Source: JBFHKO01 sp041595355 (GTDB lineage: Bacteria > Pseudomonadota > Gammaproteobacteria > Enterobacterales > Aeromonadaceae). From it: DNA of 7,381 nucleotides. The stretch spans positions 1 through 7,381 of the forward strand of contig JBFHKO010000130.1 of assembly GCA_041595355.1 (NCBI GenBank), given 5' to 3'. Below, in pieces: positions 1-5,977 of the stretch (its first letter is position 1; each line of letters starts with the position of its first letter). The translations under genes and the position numbers were made by a program. The notes below the pieces were generated by a model. It searched no databases. It was not told where the DNA came from and saw nothing but the letters and a program-made list of their open reading frames with translations.

Positions 1-354
1 TCGCCCTCGGGCAGCCCGGCGACCACCGCCGGTACCGCCGCTGCGGCCGGCCCGGCGAATGCCGGTCCGCCCCTCATCCACCATCCCCGCTACCGGGGCC
101 AGCCCAGACCGGTGGAGTACCCGCCCCAGGCGCGACGGCGAGGCTGGCAGGGCACAGTGGTGATAGAGGTGTGGCTGGATGAGAACGGCAGGCAGCTCCG
201 ACGCGAGATCATCCAGAGCTCGGGGCGGCCACTGCTGGACAGCGCCGCGCTGCGCTCGGTGGCCCGCAGCGACTTCTATCCGCACCTGGAAAATGGCCAG
301 GGCCGGCCATCCCGCCTGCGCCTGCCGGTCATCTTCGAGCTGACATCGCCCTGA
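1..354 (+). CDS. tonB: TonB-family energy transducer, C-terminal part (5' end outside window)
   Basis: The reading frame is open from base 1 to the TGA at 352-354, giving 117 residues. Visible residues 1-35 are a Ser/Pro/Ala/Gly-rich linker. Residues about 38-114 fit the TonB C-terminal domain: EYPPQA at 39-44, the Gly-x-Val strand start at 51-53, SSG at 73-75, LD at 79-80, AAL at 82-84, and the closing PVIFEL strand at 109-114. In known TonB proteins this domain crosses the periplasm and contacts the TonB box of outer-membrane receptors, passing on energy from ExbB/ExbD. The N-terminal membrane anchor must lie upstream of the window. The usual aromatic position before the FxP segment reads SDFYPH rather than the common Trp-x-Phe-x-Pro. 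The gene converges on gutQ with a 57-bp gap. Whether this is the main TonB or a paralogue cannot be told from this fragment. Confidence 0.82.
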   Translation, partial: SPSGSPATTAGTAAAAGPANAGPPLIHHPRYRGQPRPVEYPPQARRRGWQGTVVIEVWLDENGRQLRREIIQSSGRPLLDSAALRSVARSDFYPHLENGQGRPSRLRLPVIFELTSP

Positions 355-411
355 ATGGCGAGACGTTGCCCAGTTGCAGCACGCATAGCGCGACTGCCGG
401 GTAACCGATCG

Positions 412-1377
412 TCAACGAATGCCCGCCTTGTAGATTTGGTGGGTGGTAATCACCCCCAGAAAGCCGTCGCTGGCATCAAGGACCGGCACCGCATTGATGC
501 TGCGCTCATGCATCAGCGCCAAGGTGGCCGCAGCCGGCGCCTCGGCCTTAACCCAGATGGGATGGCGCGTCATCAGCTGCTCGGCTGGCGTATCCAGATC
601 CAGGGGGCCCTCTAGTGCTCGGCGCAGATCCCCATCGGTGAACACGCCCAGCAGCCGCTGGTCGCGGTCGCAGATGGCGAGCAATCCCAGGCCGCCGCGG
701 CTCAGAACCAGCAGCGCAGCCCGCAGTGGCGTGTCTGCCTTGCAGATCGGTACCGGCAACAGCGGGTCTATGATGTCCTGATTCTGCAACAGCAATCGGG
801 CCCCCAGACTGCCCCCCGGATGGGAGACCGCATAGTCCTGCTCGTTAAAGTTGCGCAAGCGCATGGCACTGATGGCCAGGGCATCGCCCATCATCAGCGT
901 GTTGATGGCACTGGAAGTCGGCGCCAGACCGAGGGGACAGGCCTCCTGCTGGACGCTGATATCAATCACATGGTCGGCCTGTCTAGCCAGATAGGAGCCC
1001 AACTTGCCGGTGAAGCCGATCACCACCAGTCCCTTGTGCTTGAGCAGCGGCAGCATGGTCTTGAACTCGCCAGCCTCGCCGGAGTTGGAGATCATGATCA
1101 CCAAATCCCCGCCGGTGATCATGCCCAGATCGCCATGCAGCGCCTCGGCGGGATGAACGAAGAAGGCCGGCGAACCGGTCGAAGCCAGGGTAGCGGCAAT
1201 CTTCTTACCGATATGGCCTGATTTGCCGATGCCGGTGACGATTATCTTGCCGGTGCAGGCGAGAATGGCCTCGCAGGCACAAACGAAGGAGTCATCAAGC
1301 CGGGCTAGCAACGTTTGCGCCTCGGACAGCTCGATGCTCAGAGTTTCATGGGCATAGTGTTGGATCTGTTCACGCAT
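412..1377 (-). CDS. gutQ: Arabinose-5-phosphate isomerase, GutQ/SrlQ (SIS + two CBS domains)
   Basis: This 321-residue protein has the same length as E. coli GutQ as I recall it. The family interconverts D-ribulose 5-phosphate and D-arabinose 5-phosphate in the cytoplasm, the first step towards Kdo; GutQ is the operon-borne paralogue of KdsD. A SIS sugar-phosphate domain covers about residues 30-175, with GIGKSGHIGKK at 49-59, HPAEALHGDLGM at 75-86 and the SNSG phosphate-binding loop at 97-100. His81 and His186 (SHPGGSLGARLL) sit in the motifs holding conserved family histidines. A CBS pair covers about 205-321, with the FTDGDLRR signature at 246-253. The ATG at 1375-1377 is preceded by AGAGG at 1389-1393, 11 nt away, slightly long. 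It is the last gene of the srl operon, 47 bp after srlR. No clear Rho-independent terminator follows the TGA at 412-414. Confidence 0.95.
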   Translation of the reverse strand: MREQIQHYAHETLSIELSEAQTLLARLDDSFVCACEAILACTGKIIVTGIGKSGHIGKKIAATLASTGSPAFFVHPAEALHGDLGMITGGDLVIMISNSGEAGEFKTMLPLLKHKGLVVIGFTGKLGSYLARQADHVIDISVQQEACPLGLAPTSSAINTLMMGDALAISAMRLRNFNEQDYAVSHPGGSLGARLLLQNQDIIDPLLPVPICKADTPLRAALLVLSRGGLGLLAICDRDQRLLGVFTDGDLRRALEGPLDLDTPAEQLMTRHPIWVKAEAPAAATLALMHERSINAVPVLDASDGFLGVITTHQIYKAGIR

Positions 1378-1424
1378 GACGACGTGTTCCTCTGAATGGG
1401 GGCAAAACCAATCAGGCGAGCGGC

Positions 1425-2189
1425 TCAGACCAGCACCACCCGGATGCCGTGTTGCTCCAACGCCTGCCGGTCGGCATCACTGATGCCGGTGTCGGTGATG
1501 ATGATGTCGATCTTGTCGATGGGAACCACTACGTTGGGCGTCTTGCGGCCGAATTTGCTGGAGTCGGTCACCACTATGATCTGACGGGCGGCCTGGCACA
1601 TGGCCTGGCTCACCCGATAAGCCTCGTTGAAGGTGGTAGTGCCCTGCTCCACATCGAAGCCGTCGGCGCCGATGAACAGCTTGTCGAAGGTGAAAACATG
1701 AAACGCCTGCTCCGCCTGGCTGCCATGGAAAGAAGCGGAGCGCTTACGGTAGGTGCCACCCGGCATCAGCAGCGTCAGGCTGCTATCGAGGGCCGCCGCC
1801 TCGTTCATGATATGCAGGCTGTTGGTCATCACCGTCAGCGCCAGCCTCTCCGCCAGCCAGGGCACCATCTGCAAGGTAGTGCTGCCACTGTCGAGGATGA
1901 TGGACTCGCCATCGTGCACCAGGCTGGCGGCCTTGGCGCCGATGCGTTGCTTGGTATTCAGGTTGAGGGCGGTTTTCTCATCCATAGTGCGATCATCCAG
2001 CGCCGGATGGGAGAAGGCCTCGGCACCGCCATAGCGGCGGACGACCCGTTGCGCCTGCTCCAAATGCCGCAGATCGCTGCGAACCGTGGCGCCGGTAATG
2101 TTGAACTGCGTAGCCAGTTCGTTGACGGAGGTTCTGCCGTGTTCGCGCAGATAACGGACCAACATCTCTCGACGAACTTCAATGGACAT
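1425..2189 (-). CDS. srlR: Glucitol operon repressor SrlR/GutR (DeoR family)
   Basis: The 254-residue protein is a DeoR-type sugar-phosphate-responsive repressor, expected to bind srl operators and release them with an inducer such as glucitol or its phosphate. The N-terminal helix-turn-helix spans about residues 5-55 (recognition region around TSVNELATQFN and ITGATVRSDL), ending in the typical RRYGGAEAF. The C-terminal DeoR effector domain carries DGESIILDSGSTT at 93-105, VMTNS at 120-124, MPGGTYR at 142-148, FIGADG at 172-177 and DSSKFGRK at 209-216. I chose the ATG at 2187-2189 because the first residues then align with E. coli SrlR without extension. The frame also stays open to a TTG at 2246, but that extension would code across a candidate operator. 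The RBS is weak (GAGAG at 2196-2200). The gene lies 84 bp after gutM, an AT-rich gap that may hold its own promoter. Confidence 0.94.
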   Translation of the reverse strand: MSIEVRREMLVRYLREHGRTSVNELATQFNITGATVRSDLRHLEQAQRVVRRYGGAEAFSHPALDDRTMDEKTALNLNTKQRIGAKAASLVHDGESIILDSGSTTLQMVPWLAERLALTVMTNSLHIMNEAAALDSSLTLLMPGGTYRKRSASFHGSQAEQAFHVFTFDKLFIGADGFDVEQGTTTFNEAYRVSQAMCQAARQIIVVTDSSKFGRKTPNVVVPIDKIDIIITDTGISDADRQALEQHGIRVVLV

Positions 2190-2273
2190 ACCAGGCTCTC
2201 TATATGCTGTCATTACCTGATCAAAAATGTACCCTGAAATTTTCAAAATGAAAACACACTGGCGATTTGATTA
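2190..2273 (-). promoter_or_regulatory. AT-rich gutM-srlR gap with candidate SrlR operator
   Basis: This gap is markedly AT-rich compared with the flanking genes. Overlapping perfect palindromes lie at 2235-2245 (TGAAA-t-TTTCA) and 2240-2254 (TTTTCA-aaa-TGAAAA). The block 2235-2252 matches 5646-5663 upstream of srlA at 16 of 18 positions. The natural reading is a repressor site, allowing autoregulation of srlR from an internal promoter. I see no convincing -35/-10 pair: TATAGA at 2198-2203 is the best -10 candidate but would leave a leader of only a few nucleotides. Operator identity is inferred from palindromy and repetition, not from a known SrlR consensus. Confidence 0.45.
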
Positions 2274-2630
2274 TCATTTTATTGATAGCGCGCAAATTAC
2301 CGCTTCGCGCACTGGCGGCATCAGCTCAGCCAGTTGCTGTTCGGTCAGGGGAATACGGGCATGCACCAGGCTGTCGAGGGTCTGTGGCCGGGAGAACACG
2401 GTCATCCCTTTCAGCAGCTGAGCATCGACGATGACGCCGTTGGCATCATGGGCCAGCACCACCAAAGTGCGCGGGCGCCAGCGGGAGGCCGTGCGGCCAA
2501 TCTTCACCGAGCCTTTCACGCTCAGCTCCTGCAGCATGCGGTTGAAGGCCCGCACCTGAAAAAAGCCCAGGCCAATCTGCAGCCCCCAGGCTACCAGGGC
2601 AAATACAATCAGAAGATTAGTGGCATCCAT
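2274..2630 (-). CDS. gutM: Glucitol operon activator GutM/SrlM
   Basis: The 118-residue protein is close to the roughly 119 residues of E. coli GutM. It has one hydrophobic N-terminal segment at about residues 5-25 (LLIVFALVAWGLQIGLGFF). A basic GutM domain follows, with the family features F-N-R at 29-31, the GRT.SRWRPR stretch at 45-54 and LLKGMTVFSRPQ at 72-83. In E. coli, GutM is reported as the positive regulator of the glucitol operon, opposing SrlR; how a small membrane-anchored protein does this is not clear from sequence. The start ATG (2628-2630) has GAGGT at 2636-2640, 5 nt upstream. It lies 81 bp after srlD, in a gap with only a weak AAATT/AATTT dyad, and precedes srlR in the standard order. 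Confidence 0.92.
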   Translation of the reverse strand: MDATNLLIVFALVAWGLQIGLGFFQVRAFNRMLQELSVKGSVKIGRTASRWRPRTLVVLAHDANGVIVDAQLLKGMTVFSRPQTLDSLVHARIPLTEQQLAELMPPVREAVICALSIK

Positions 2631-2711
2631 TTAGCACCTCACAATGAAAAAAGGCAGTGTACAGCACACCGCCAAAAATTGAGCTCTCAGGAATTTCTCA
2701 CACGGGTGGAA

Positions 2712-3488
2712 TTAGAACATCACCTGGCCACCGGTAATGTTGATGGACTGGCCGGTGCAGTAGCTGGCCTCGTCGCTGGCATAGAACTTCAGCACGTTCA
2801 GTACGTCCTGAAACTCGCAGCCACGCTTAAGCGGCACCTTGTCGATATAGACCTGCTCCACCTCATCCTCGGGGATGCCCAGCTTGGTCGCATATTGCGG
2901 CAGCAGGGACTGGAACATGGGGCTACTGAGCAGGTTGCCGAGCATCAGTGAATGGACGGTGATGTTGTGCTCGGCCAGATCCAGGGCCAACGACTGGGTC
3001 AGACCGACACCGCCAAACTTGGCAGCCGAGTAACCGGAGTTGTGCTTGGAACCCACCTTACCGGACTTGGAGTTGATCTGGATGATGCGGCCGCCATTTT
3101 GGCGGATCATCACCTTGGAGGCCTCACGGGCACACAGGAAATAACCCGTCAGGTTCACCTCGATGGAGCGGTACCAGGCATCCAGCGGGAACTGATCAAT
3201 CTTGGACGCGGTCGCCGTGCCCGCATTGTAGACCAGCAGGTCGATCTGCCCGAAGCGATCATCGACGGCGCCCACCATGCGCTGCACCTCCTGCTCCTGG
3301 GTGGCATTCGCCTGCACGGCCATGACGTTCTCGGCACCATGCATCTCGGCGATTTCGCTGGCGGTGAGATTGGCGCTCTCGCCATCCATATCCGCGACTA
3401 CCACCCGATAACCGGCCTCGGCCAGCCCCTTGCAAAGGAAGGCGCCCAGACTTTTGCCGCCTCCAACTACCAGTGCTACTTTTGACAT
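2712..3488 (-). CDS. srlD: Sorbitol-6-phosphate 2-dehydrogenase
   Basis: The 258-residue classical short-chain dehydrogenase oxidises D-glucitol 6-phosphate to D-fructose 6-phosphate with NAD+, feeding the PTS product into glycolysis in the cytoplasm. The nucleotide-binding GGGKSLG is at residues 9-15. An acidic residue ends the second strand (Asp33 in VADMD), consistent with NAD(H) preference. The structural NAG is at 88-90, and the catalytic Ser-Tyr-Lys set lies within INSKSGKVG (138-146) and GYSAAKFGG (152-160), giving Tyr153 and Lys157. The C-terminal CTGQSINITGGQVMF is nearly that recalled for E. coli SrlD. The RBS GAGGAG at 3495-3500 sits 6 nt before the ATG. It lies 86 bp after srlB, a gap occupied by a strong hairpin, so its dose relative to the PTS genes may be set after transcription. 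Confidence 0.97.
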   Translation of the reverse strand: MSKVALVVGGGKSLGAFLCKGLAEAGYRVVVADMDGESANLTASEIAEMHGAENVMAVQANATQEQEVQRMVGAVDDRFGQIDLLVYNAGTATASKIDQFPLDAWYRSIEVNLTGYFLCAREASKVMIRQNGGRIIQINSKSGKVGSKHNSGYSAAKFGGVGLTQSLALDLAEHNITVHSLMLGNLLSSPMFQSLLPQYATKLGIPEDEVEQVYIDKVPLKRGCEFQDVLNVLKFYASDEASYCTGQSINITGGQVMF

Positions 3489-3511
3489 GCTACTCTCCTC
3501 GATTGCTGTAT

Positions 3512-3564
3512 CTCGCGCCCCCCTGCGTCGAGCCGCTAACTCAATGATGCAGGGGGAGCGTGAG
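3512..3564 (-). promoter_or_regulatory. Intercistronic stem-loop between srlB and srlD
   Basis: In the minus-strand RNA a perfect 8-bp GC-rich core (CCCCCTGC with GCAGGGGG; window 3549-3556 with 3519-3526) encloses a 22-nt loop. Past a one-base bulge at 3557 the stem extends by CGC/GCG (3558-3560 with 3516-3518) and, past one mismatch, by CTC/GAG (3562-3564 with 3512-3514), for 14 base pairs in all. No U-run follows, so it is not a standard terminator. It lies just after the srlB stop (3575-3577) and 11 nt before the srlD Shine-Dalgarno. mRNA processing, 3'-end protection or translational tuning is inferred. Confidence 0.7.
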
Positions 3565-3574
3565 TCTTAATTAT

Positions 3575-3940
3575 TCAGTTCATTTCAAACGCGATTTCGG
3601 TTCCAACATCCAGGCTCGCGGGGCAAGTGCCTCTTACGTGTACAGTTCCTGGATATTCCGCTTCATCGGCACCATCAAAACGGATGGTGATGTGACCCAA
3701 TTCGCCGAGGTTCTGGTTGACTACGTTACCTACCGCCGTGATGGGGTAACGAGATAGTCCCAGAACGAAATCCCCCCCCACCCTGATCTCATCCAACAGC
3801 GCTGCGTGCGGATGGATATAGCAGTAGTCCGCTACATCTGCCGGGGCATTGTCATCGAACAGTATCATCATGTTGTCATCCAGGGCGTCGGCGGCAAACT
3901 CACCGATATGGGTCACTTGGGTACGGTACAACATAGTCAT
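3575..3940 (-). CDS. srlB: Glucitol/sorbitol-specific PTS enzyme IIA
   Basis: The 121-residue cytoplasmic protein of the GutA/SrlB IIA family takes phosphate from HPr-P and hands it to the IIB domain of SrlE. The family's active histidine lies in DYCYIHPHAAL at residues 38-48: His43 aligns with the annotated phosphohistidine of E. coli SrlB, and His45 is nearby. Other family segments are SRYPITAVG at 63-71, LGELGHITIRFDG at 78-90 and EYPGTVHVRG at 95-104. Length and both ends fit the family (about 123 residues). GAGGAG at 3945-3950 lies 4 nt from the chosen ATG; a second ATG two codons on (3932-3934) would have 10-nt spacing. It starts 19 bp after srlE. An uninterrupted G8 tract (window 3772-3779) covers the codons for Val54-Gly-Gly-Asp57, just after the active site. 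Confidence 0.96.
   Translation of the reverse strand: MTMLYRTQVTHIGEFAADALDDNMMILFDDNAPADVADYCYIHPHAALLDEIRVGGDFVLGLSRYPITAVGNVVNQNLGELGHITIRFDGADEAEYPGTVHVRGTCPASLDVGTEIAFEMN
3772..3779 (-). repeat. G8 homopolymer tract inside srlB
   Basis: Eight consecutive C on the plus strand (G8 in the coding strand) span codons 54-57 of srlB. Any one-base slip would frameshift the IIA protein shortly after its active-site histidine. It is the longest mononucleotide run I noticed in the window. Whether it varies in length is unknown. Confidence 0.9.
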
Positions 3941-3959
3941 TTCACTCCTCGCTAGCGCG

Positions 3960-4940
3960 TTATTGATAGATAAAGAAGGAGACGAACCAGGCCAACATGA
4001 CGGTCGGTGCGCCGGTCAGGAACCGTGAGTAAAGTACGGACGGCACCCCTATTTGGACTGTTTTCGGCTTGGCTTCTGCCAGGCTCAGACCTACCGGGAT
4101 GAAGTCACAGGCAGCCTGGGCATTGATGGCAAAAAGGGCCGGCAGTGCCAGATGCGGCGGAATGTTGCCAAGACCGATCTGGGTCCCCACCAGCACACCG
4201 ATGACCTGCGCGATGACCGCGCCCGGACCAAGGAAGGGTGACAGGAACGGGAAGGAGCAGATGAGTGCCAGAGTCACCAGACCAATGGGACTCTTGGCCA
4301 GAGGGATCAGCGCGTGCGCAATCACATCACCTACTCCGGAGGCCAGAATCACCCCGATCAACATGGACACGAACGCCATGAAGGGCAGGATGGAGCGCAG
4401 CACCGTATCGATGGTTTCCCGGCCGGCCTGGAAGAAGGTAGACATCACCCCACCCATGCCGATGCCGATGCGGGCCAGCAGGCCGTCGCTTTGTTCGCTC
4501 AACTTCTTGCTGCTGTCATACTGCGGTGCTTCTTTTTTTGCCGCTTGTTTCGGCTGGCTCGGCGCGTCCCCGGCCTGGGCTTGCAGCTGGATGTTGTCCG
4601 GCTTCACGCCAGAGACATAGATATCTTCCTCAATGAAGTTGGCCAGCGGGCCGCTCTTGCCGGTGGAGTGGATATTCACCGTCGGGATACGCTTCTTAGG
4701 GTAGAGACCGCAACGCAGGGTGCCACCGCAATCGATGATGGCGACCGCGATCTCGTCATCCGGGATGCAGGTCTTGAAACCATCCACCGCTTCCATGCCG
4801 GAGAGTTCGACCATGCGGTCAACGATATCCGGTCGGGTACCCGCGGTGATGTAGAGGATCTTCTTGCCCGGCGCGATATCGATGGTCAGAGGACCACCCC
4901 AGCCGCCACTACCTTTGGTGATGTAGAGTGAATTTTCCAT
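3960..4940 (-). CDS. srlE: Glucitol/sorbitol-specific PTS enzyme IIB plus membrane (IIC2) domain
   Basis: The 326-residue protein (E. coli SrlE is about 319) joins a cytoplasmic IIB domain to the second half of the glucitol permease. IIB covers about residues 1-118, with GSGGWGGPL at 10-18, ITAGTRP at 31-37, IDCGGTLRCG at 69-78 and HSTGKSGPL at 91-99; the phosphocysteine should be one of Cys71/Cys77. A Gln/Ala/Lys-rich linker spans about 119-145. The membrane domain spans about 150-326, with hydrophobic helices near 184-203, 219-236, 238-257, 262-285 and 309-324, and the conserved FLGPGAVIAQVIGVL and AQAACDFIPVGLSLAEA segments. AGGAG (4949-4953) is well placed before the ATG. It follows srlA by 20 bp and acts with SrlA and SrlB in glucitol uptake and phosphorylation. 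An A7 heptamer in the linker (window 4533-4539) is in the frame of a -1 slippery site. Confidence 0.97.
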   Translation of the reverse strand: MENSLYITKGSGGWGGPLTIDIAPGKKILYITAGTRPDIVDRMVELSGMEAVDGFKTCIPDDEIAVAIIDCGGTLRCGLYPKKRIPTVNIHSTGKSGPLANFIEEDIYVSGVKPDNIQLQAQAGDAPSQPKQAAKKEAPQYDSSKKLSEQSDGLLARIGIGMGGVMSTFFQAGRETIDTVLRSILPFMAFVSMLIGVILASGVGDVIAHALIPLAKSPIGLVTLALICSFPFLSPFLGPGAVIAQVIGVLVGTQIGLGNIPPHLALPALFAINAQAACDFIPVGLSLAEAKPKTVQIGVPSVLYSRFLTGAPTVMLAWFVSFFIYQ

Positions 4941-4960
4941 GATGTCTGCTCCTGATTGGC

Positions 4961-5518
4961 TTACGCGGCTACACGAATGTGGACGTCAGTGCTGAGGCGA
5001 ACGCCTTGCTGTCTTTCCACCATGGCGGTAGTAAAGTCGGTCACCCAGCCGCGGAAGAAGTTGCTCACCATGCCGACCAGCAGGTAACTGATGGCCAGGG
5101 GCGCCAGCGGCAAGCCCAACGTAGTTAGGCCATTGGCAATACCCAGATAAACAAACAATTCCCCGGGGTTGATGTGCGGGAATAGCCCATTCATGGAGTG
5201 GCAGCTGTAGGACGCGGCCGCGTAGTAGGAGGGCTTGTAGCGCTCCGGCAGGAAGCGACCCAGACTCAGGGTCATGGGGTTCATGAACACGAAAGTGCCG
5301 ATGACCGGCAGTATCAGGTAGCGAGACACCGGGTTGCCGGCGCTCTTGGCCGCCAGGCGCTCCACCCGCTCCTGCCCGATGAACTGAATCAGGGCGTTCA
5401 TCGCCACCATCAACGAGATCAGCAACGGCAGTATGCCGGTTACCATGCTGACAAAGACGTCTCCGCCTTTTTGGAATAGCGCAATGAACCATTCCGCTGC
5501 ATGAATAATGAAATCCAT
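4961..5518 (-). CDS. srlA: Glucitol/sorbitol-specific PTS enzyme IIC (first permease half)
   Basis: The 185-residue inner-membrane protein forms the glucitol translocation channel with the C-terminal half of SrlE. Family landmarks are EWFIALFQKGGDVF at 9-22, GILPLLISLMVAMNALI at 28-44, GTFVFMNPMTLSLGRF at 74-89, KPSYYAAASYSCHSMNG at 95-111, PHINPGELFVYLGI at 114-127 and SYLLVGMVSNFFRGWVTD at 144-161. Hydrophobic helices are near 23-45, 66-84 and 120-158. I place the start at the ATG 5516-5518 because it has GAGGA at 5526-5530 with 7-nt spacing and gives the E. coli-like N-terminus; the frame runs open to an ATG at 5560 that lacks this support. It is the first gene of the operon, with its control region immediately upstream. 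Confidence 0.96.
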   Translation of the reverse strand: MDFIIHAAEWFIALFQKGGDVFVSMVTGILPLLISLMVAMNALIQFIGQERVERLAAKSAGNPVSRYLILPVIGTFVFMNPMTLSLGRFLPERYKPSYYAAASYSCHSMNGLFPHINPGELFVYLGIANGLTTLGLPLAPLAISYLLVGMVSNFFRGWVTDFTTAMVERQQGVRLSTDVHIRVAA

Positions 5519-5720
5519 GGTGTAGTCCTCAATTTGACTCCATCTGTGAAGGGAGCACATTCAGCCGTTGGTAAGGCGCCGGATGTGCGGTTGGCTCCAG
5601 GTTGCAGCTGTTCGCTTGTCATGTTTGGCTGGCGACCCGGCAAGTTGATATTTTCACAATGAACGACATTCTGCACAAATTCATTTTTGCAATGTGACGC
5701 AGTTGGCGTTTTTTGTCCAG
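5519..5720 (-). promoter_or_regulatory. srl operon upstream control region
   Basis: This is the leader and likely promoter zone of srlA. Bases 5641-5700 are clearly more AT-rich than their surroundings. They contain the 18-bp element 5646-5663 shared with the srlR upstream gap and an inverted pair AATGAA (5658-5663) / TTCATT (5680-5685) separated by 16 bp. CRP-like pieces occur: TGTGA read on the minus strand at 5655-5659, TGTGA on the plus strand at 5693-5697, and a TGTG/CACA-type dyad at 5545-5559. None has the full TGTGA-N6-TCACA form. No consensus -35/-10 pair stands out, which would fit an activator-dependent promoter. The leader to the srlA ATG would be roughly 110-130 nt if transcription starts near the shared element. 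Confidence 0.5.
5646..5663 (-). promoter_or_regulatory. Candidate SrlR operator upstream of srlA
   Basis: TGATATTTTCACAATGAA (plus strand) differs at only two positions from 2235-2252 in the gutM-srlR gap, in the same orientation and also upstream of a gene of this regulon. A partial third copy of the core lies inverted at 5680-5688 (TTCATTTTT). Repressor binding is inferred; the element could instead be a shared promoter or CRP-related sequence. Confidence 0.5.
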
Positions 5721-5773
5721 TCAGGAAACCCTTTTCGACCGCAGCGGGTTCGTTGGTTTTCAAACGGCTCAAG

Positions 5774-5793
5774 GCTGGCAGTCCCTTGCCAGC
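5774..5793. repeat. Perfect inverted repeat, 7-bp arms
   Basis: GCTGGCA and TGCCAGC flank a 6-nt loop. Neither side is followed by a T-run, so it is not an intrinsic terminator. Its left arm is part of a 12-bp direct repeat found again at 5842-5853. Confidence 0.75.
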
Positions 5794-5853
5794 GGATCTC
5801 CGATACTCCGGTCCCGGCCGCCTGACGGCCAAGGCGCAGCCGCTGGCAGCCCC
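5774..5853 (+). repeat. Direct repeat GCTGGCAG(T/C)CCC, two copies
   Basis: Copies lie at 5774-5785 and 5842-5853, with 11 of 12 bases identical and starts 68 bp apart. Between them lies a second perfect hairpin (GGCCG/CGGCC, 5816-5830, 5-nt loop). No target-site duplication or other sign of an insertion is visible. Confidence 0.6.
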
Positions 5854-5946
5854 TGCATCACACACAAGCCACCGCTAGTCCCGTACTGAAGAACACCATG
5901 ACCCGATGTTACCCTGGTACCACACCAACATAACTAACTGTTTTTG

Positions 5947-5977
5947 CTTTATATATTATAAAGGCCACACCGTGGCC
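5947..5977. repeat. Two abutting palindromes, AT-rich then GC-rich
   Basis: CTTTATA-tat-TATAAAG (5947-5963) shares its last G with GGCCAC-acc-GTGGCC (5963-5977); both are perfect. On the minus strand the AT part contains a consensus -10 hexamer, TATAAT, but no good -35. On the same strand the GC hairpin followed by TTTATAAT could be a weak terminator. Promoter, operator and terminator readings all remain open. Confidence 0.55.

Noticed and set aside
1449..2237. Long plus-strand open frames opposite srlR, and similar ones opposite srlD (2952-3485), gutM/srlD (2334-2951) and srlE (4314-4931)
   Set aside because: They are shadows in other frames of clearly identified genes in high-GC DNA, have low-complexity His/Gly/Gln-rich translations and show no domain of their own.
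5545..5697. CRP binding sites upstream of srlA
   Set aside because: Several half-sites exist but none has the TGTGA-N6-TCACA form; the best dyad (5545-5559) has a spacer that is one base short. Catabolite control is plausible for a PTS operon but is not shown here.
5440..5865. Minus-strand 141-codon open frame across the srlA start and leader
   Set aside because: It overlaps the well-supported srlA start in another frame, has no ribosome-binding site, and has a low-complexity translation without recognisable motifs. A shorter start inside it (5622) as a leader peptide also lacks a Shine-Dalgarno.
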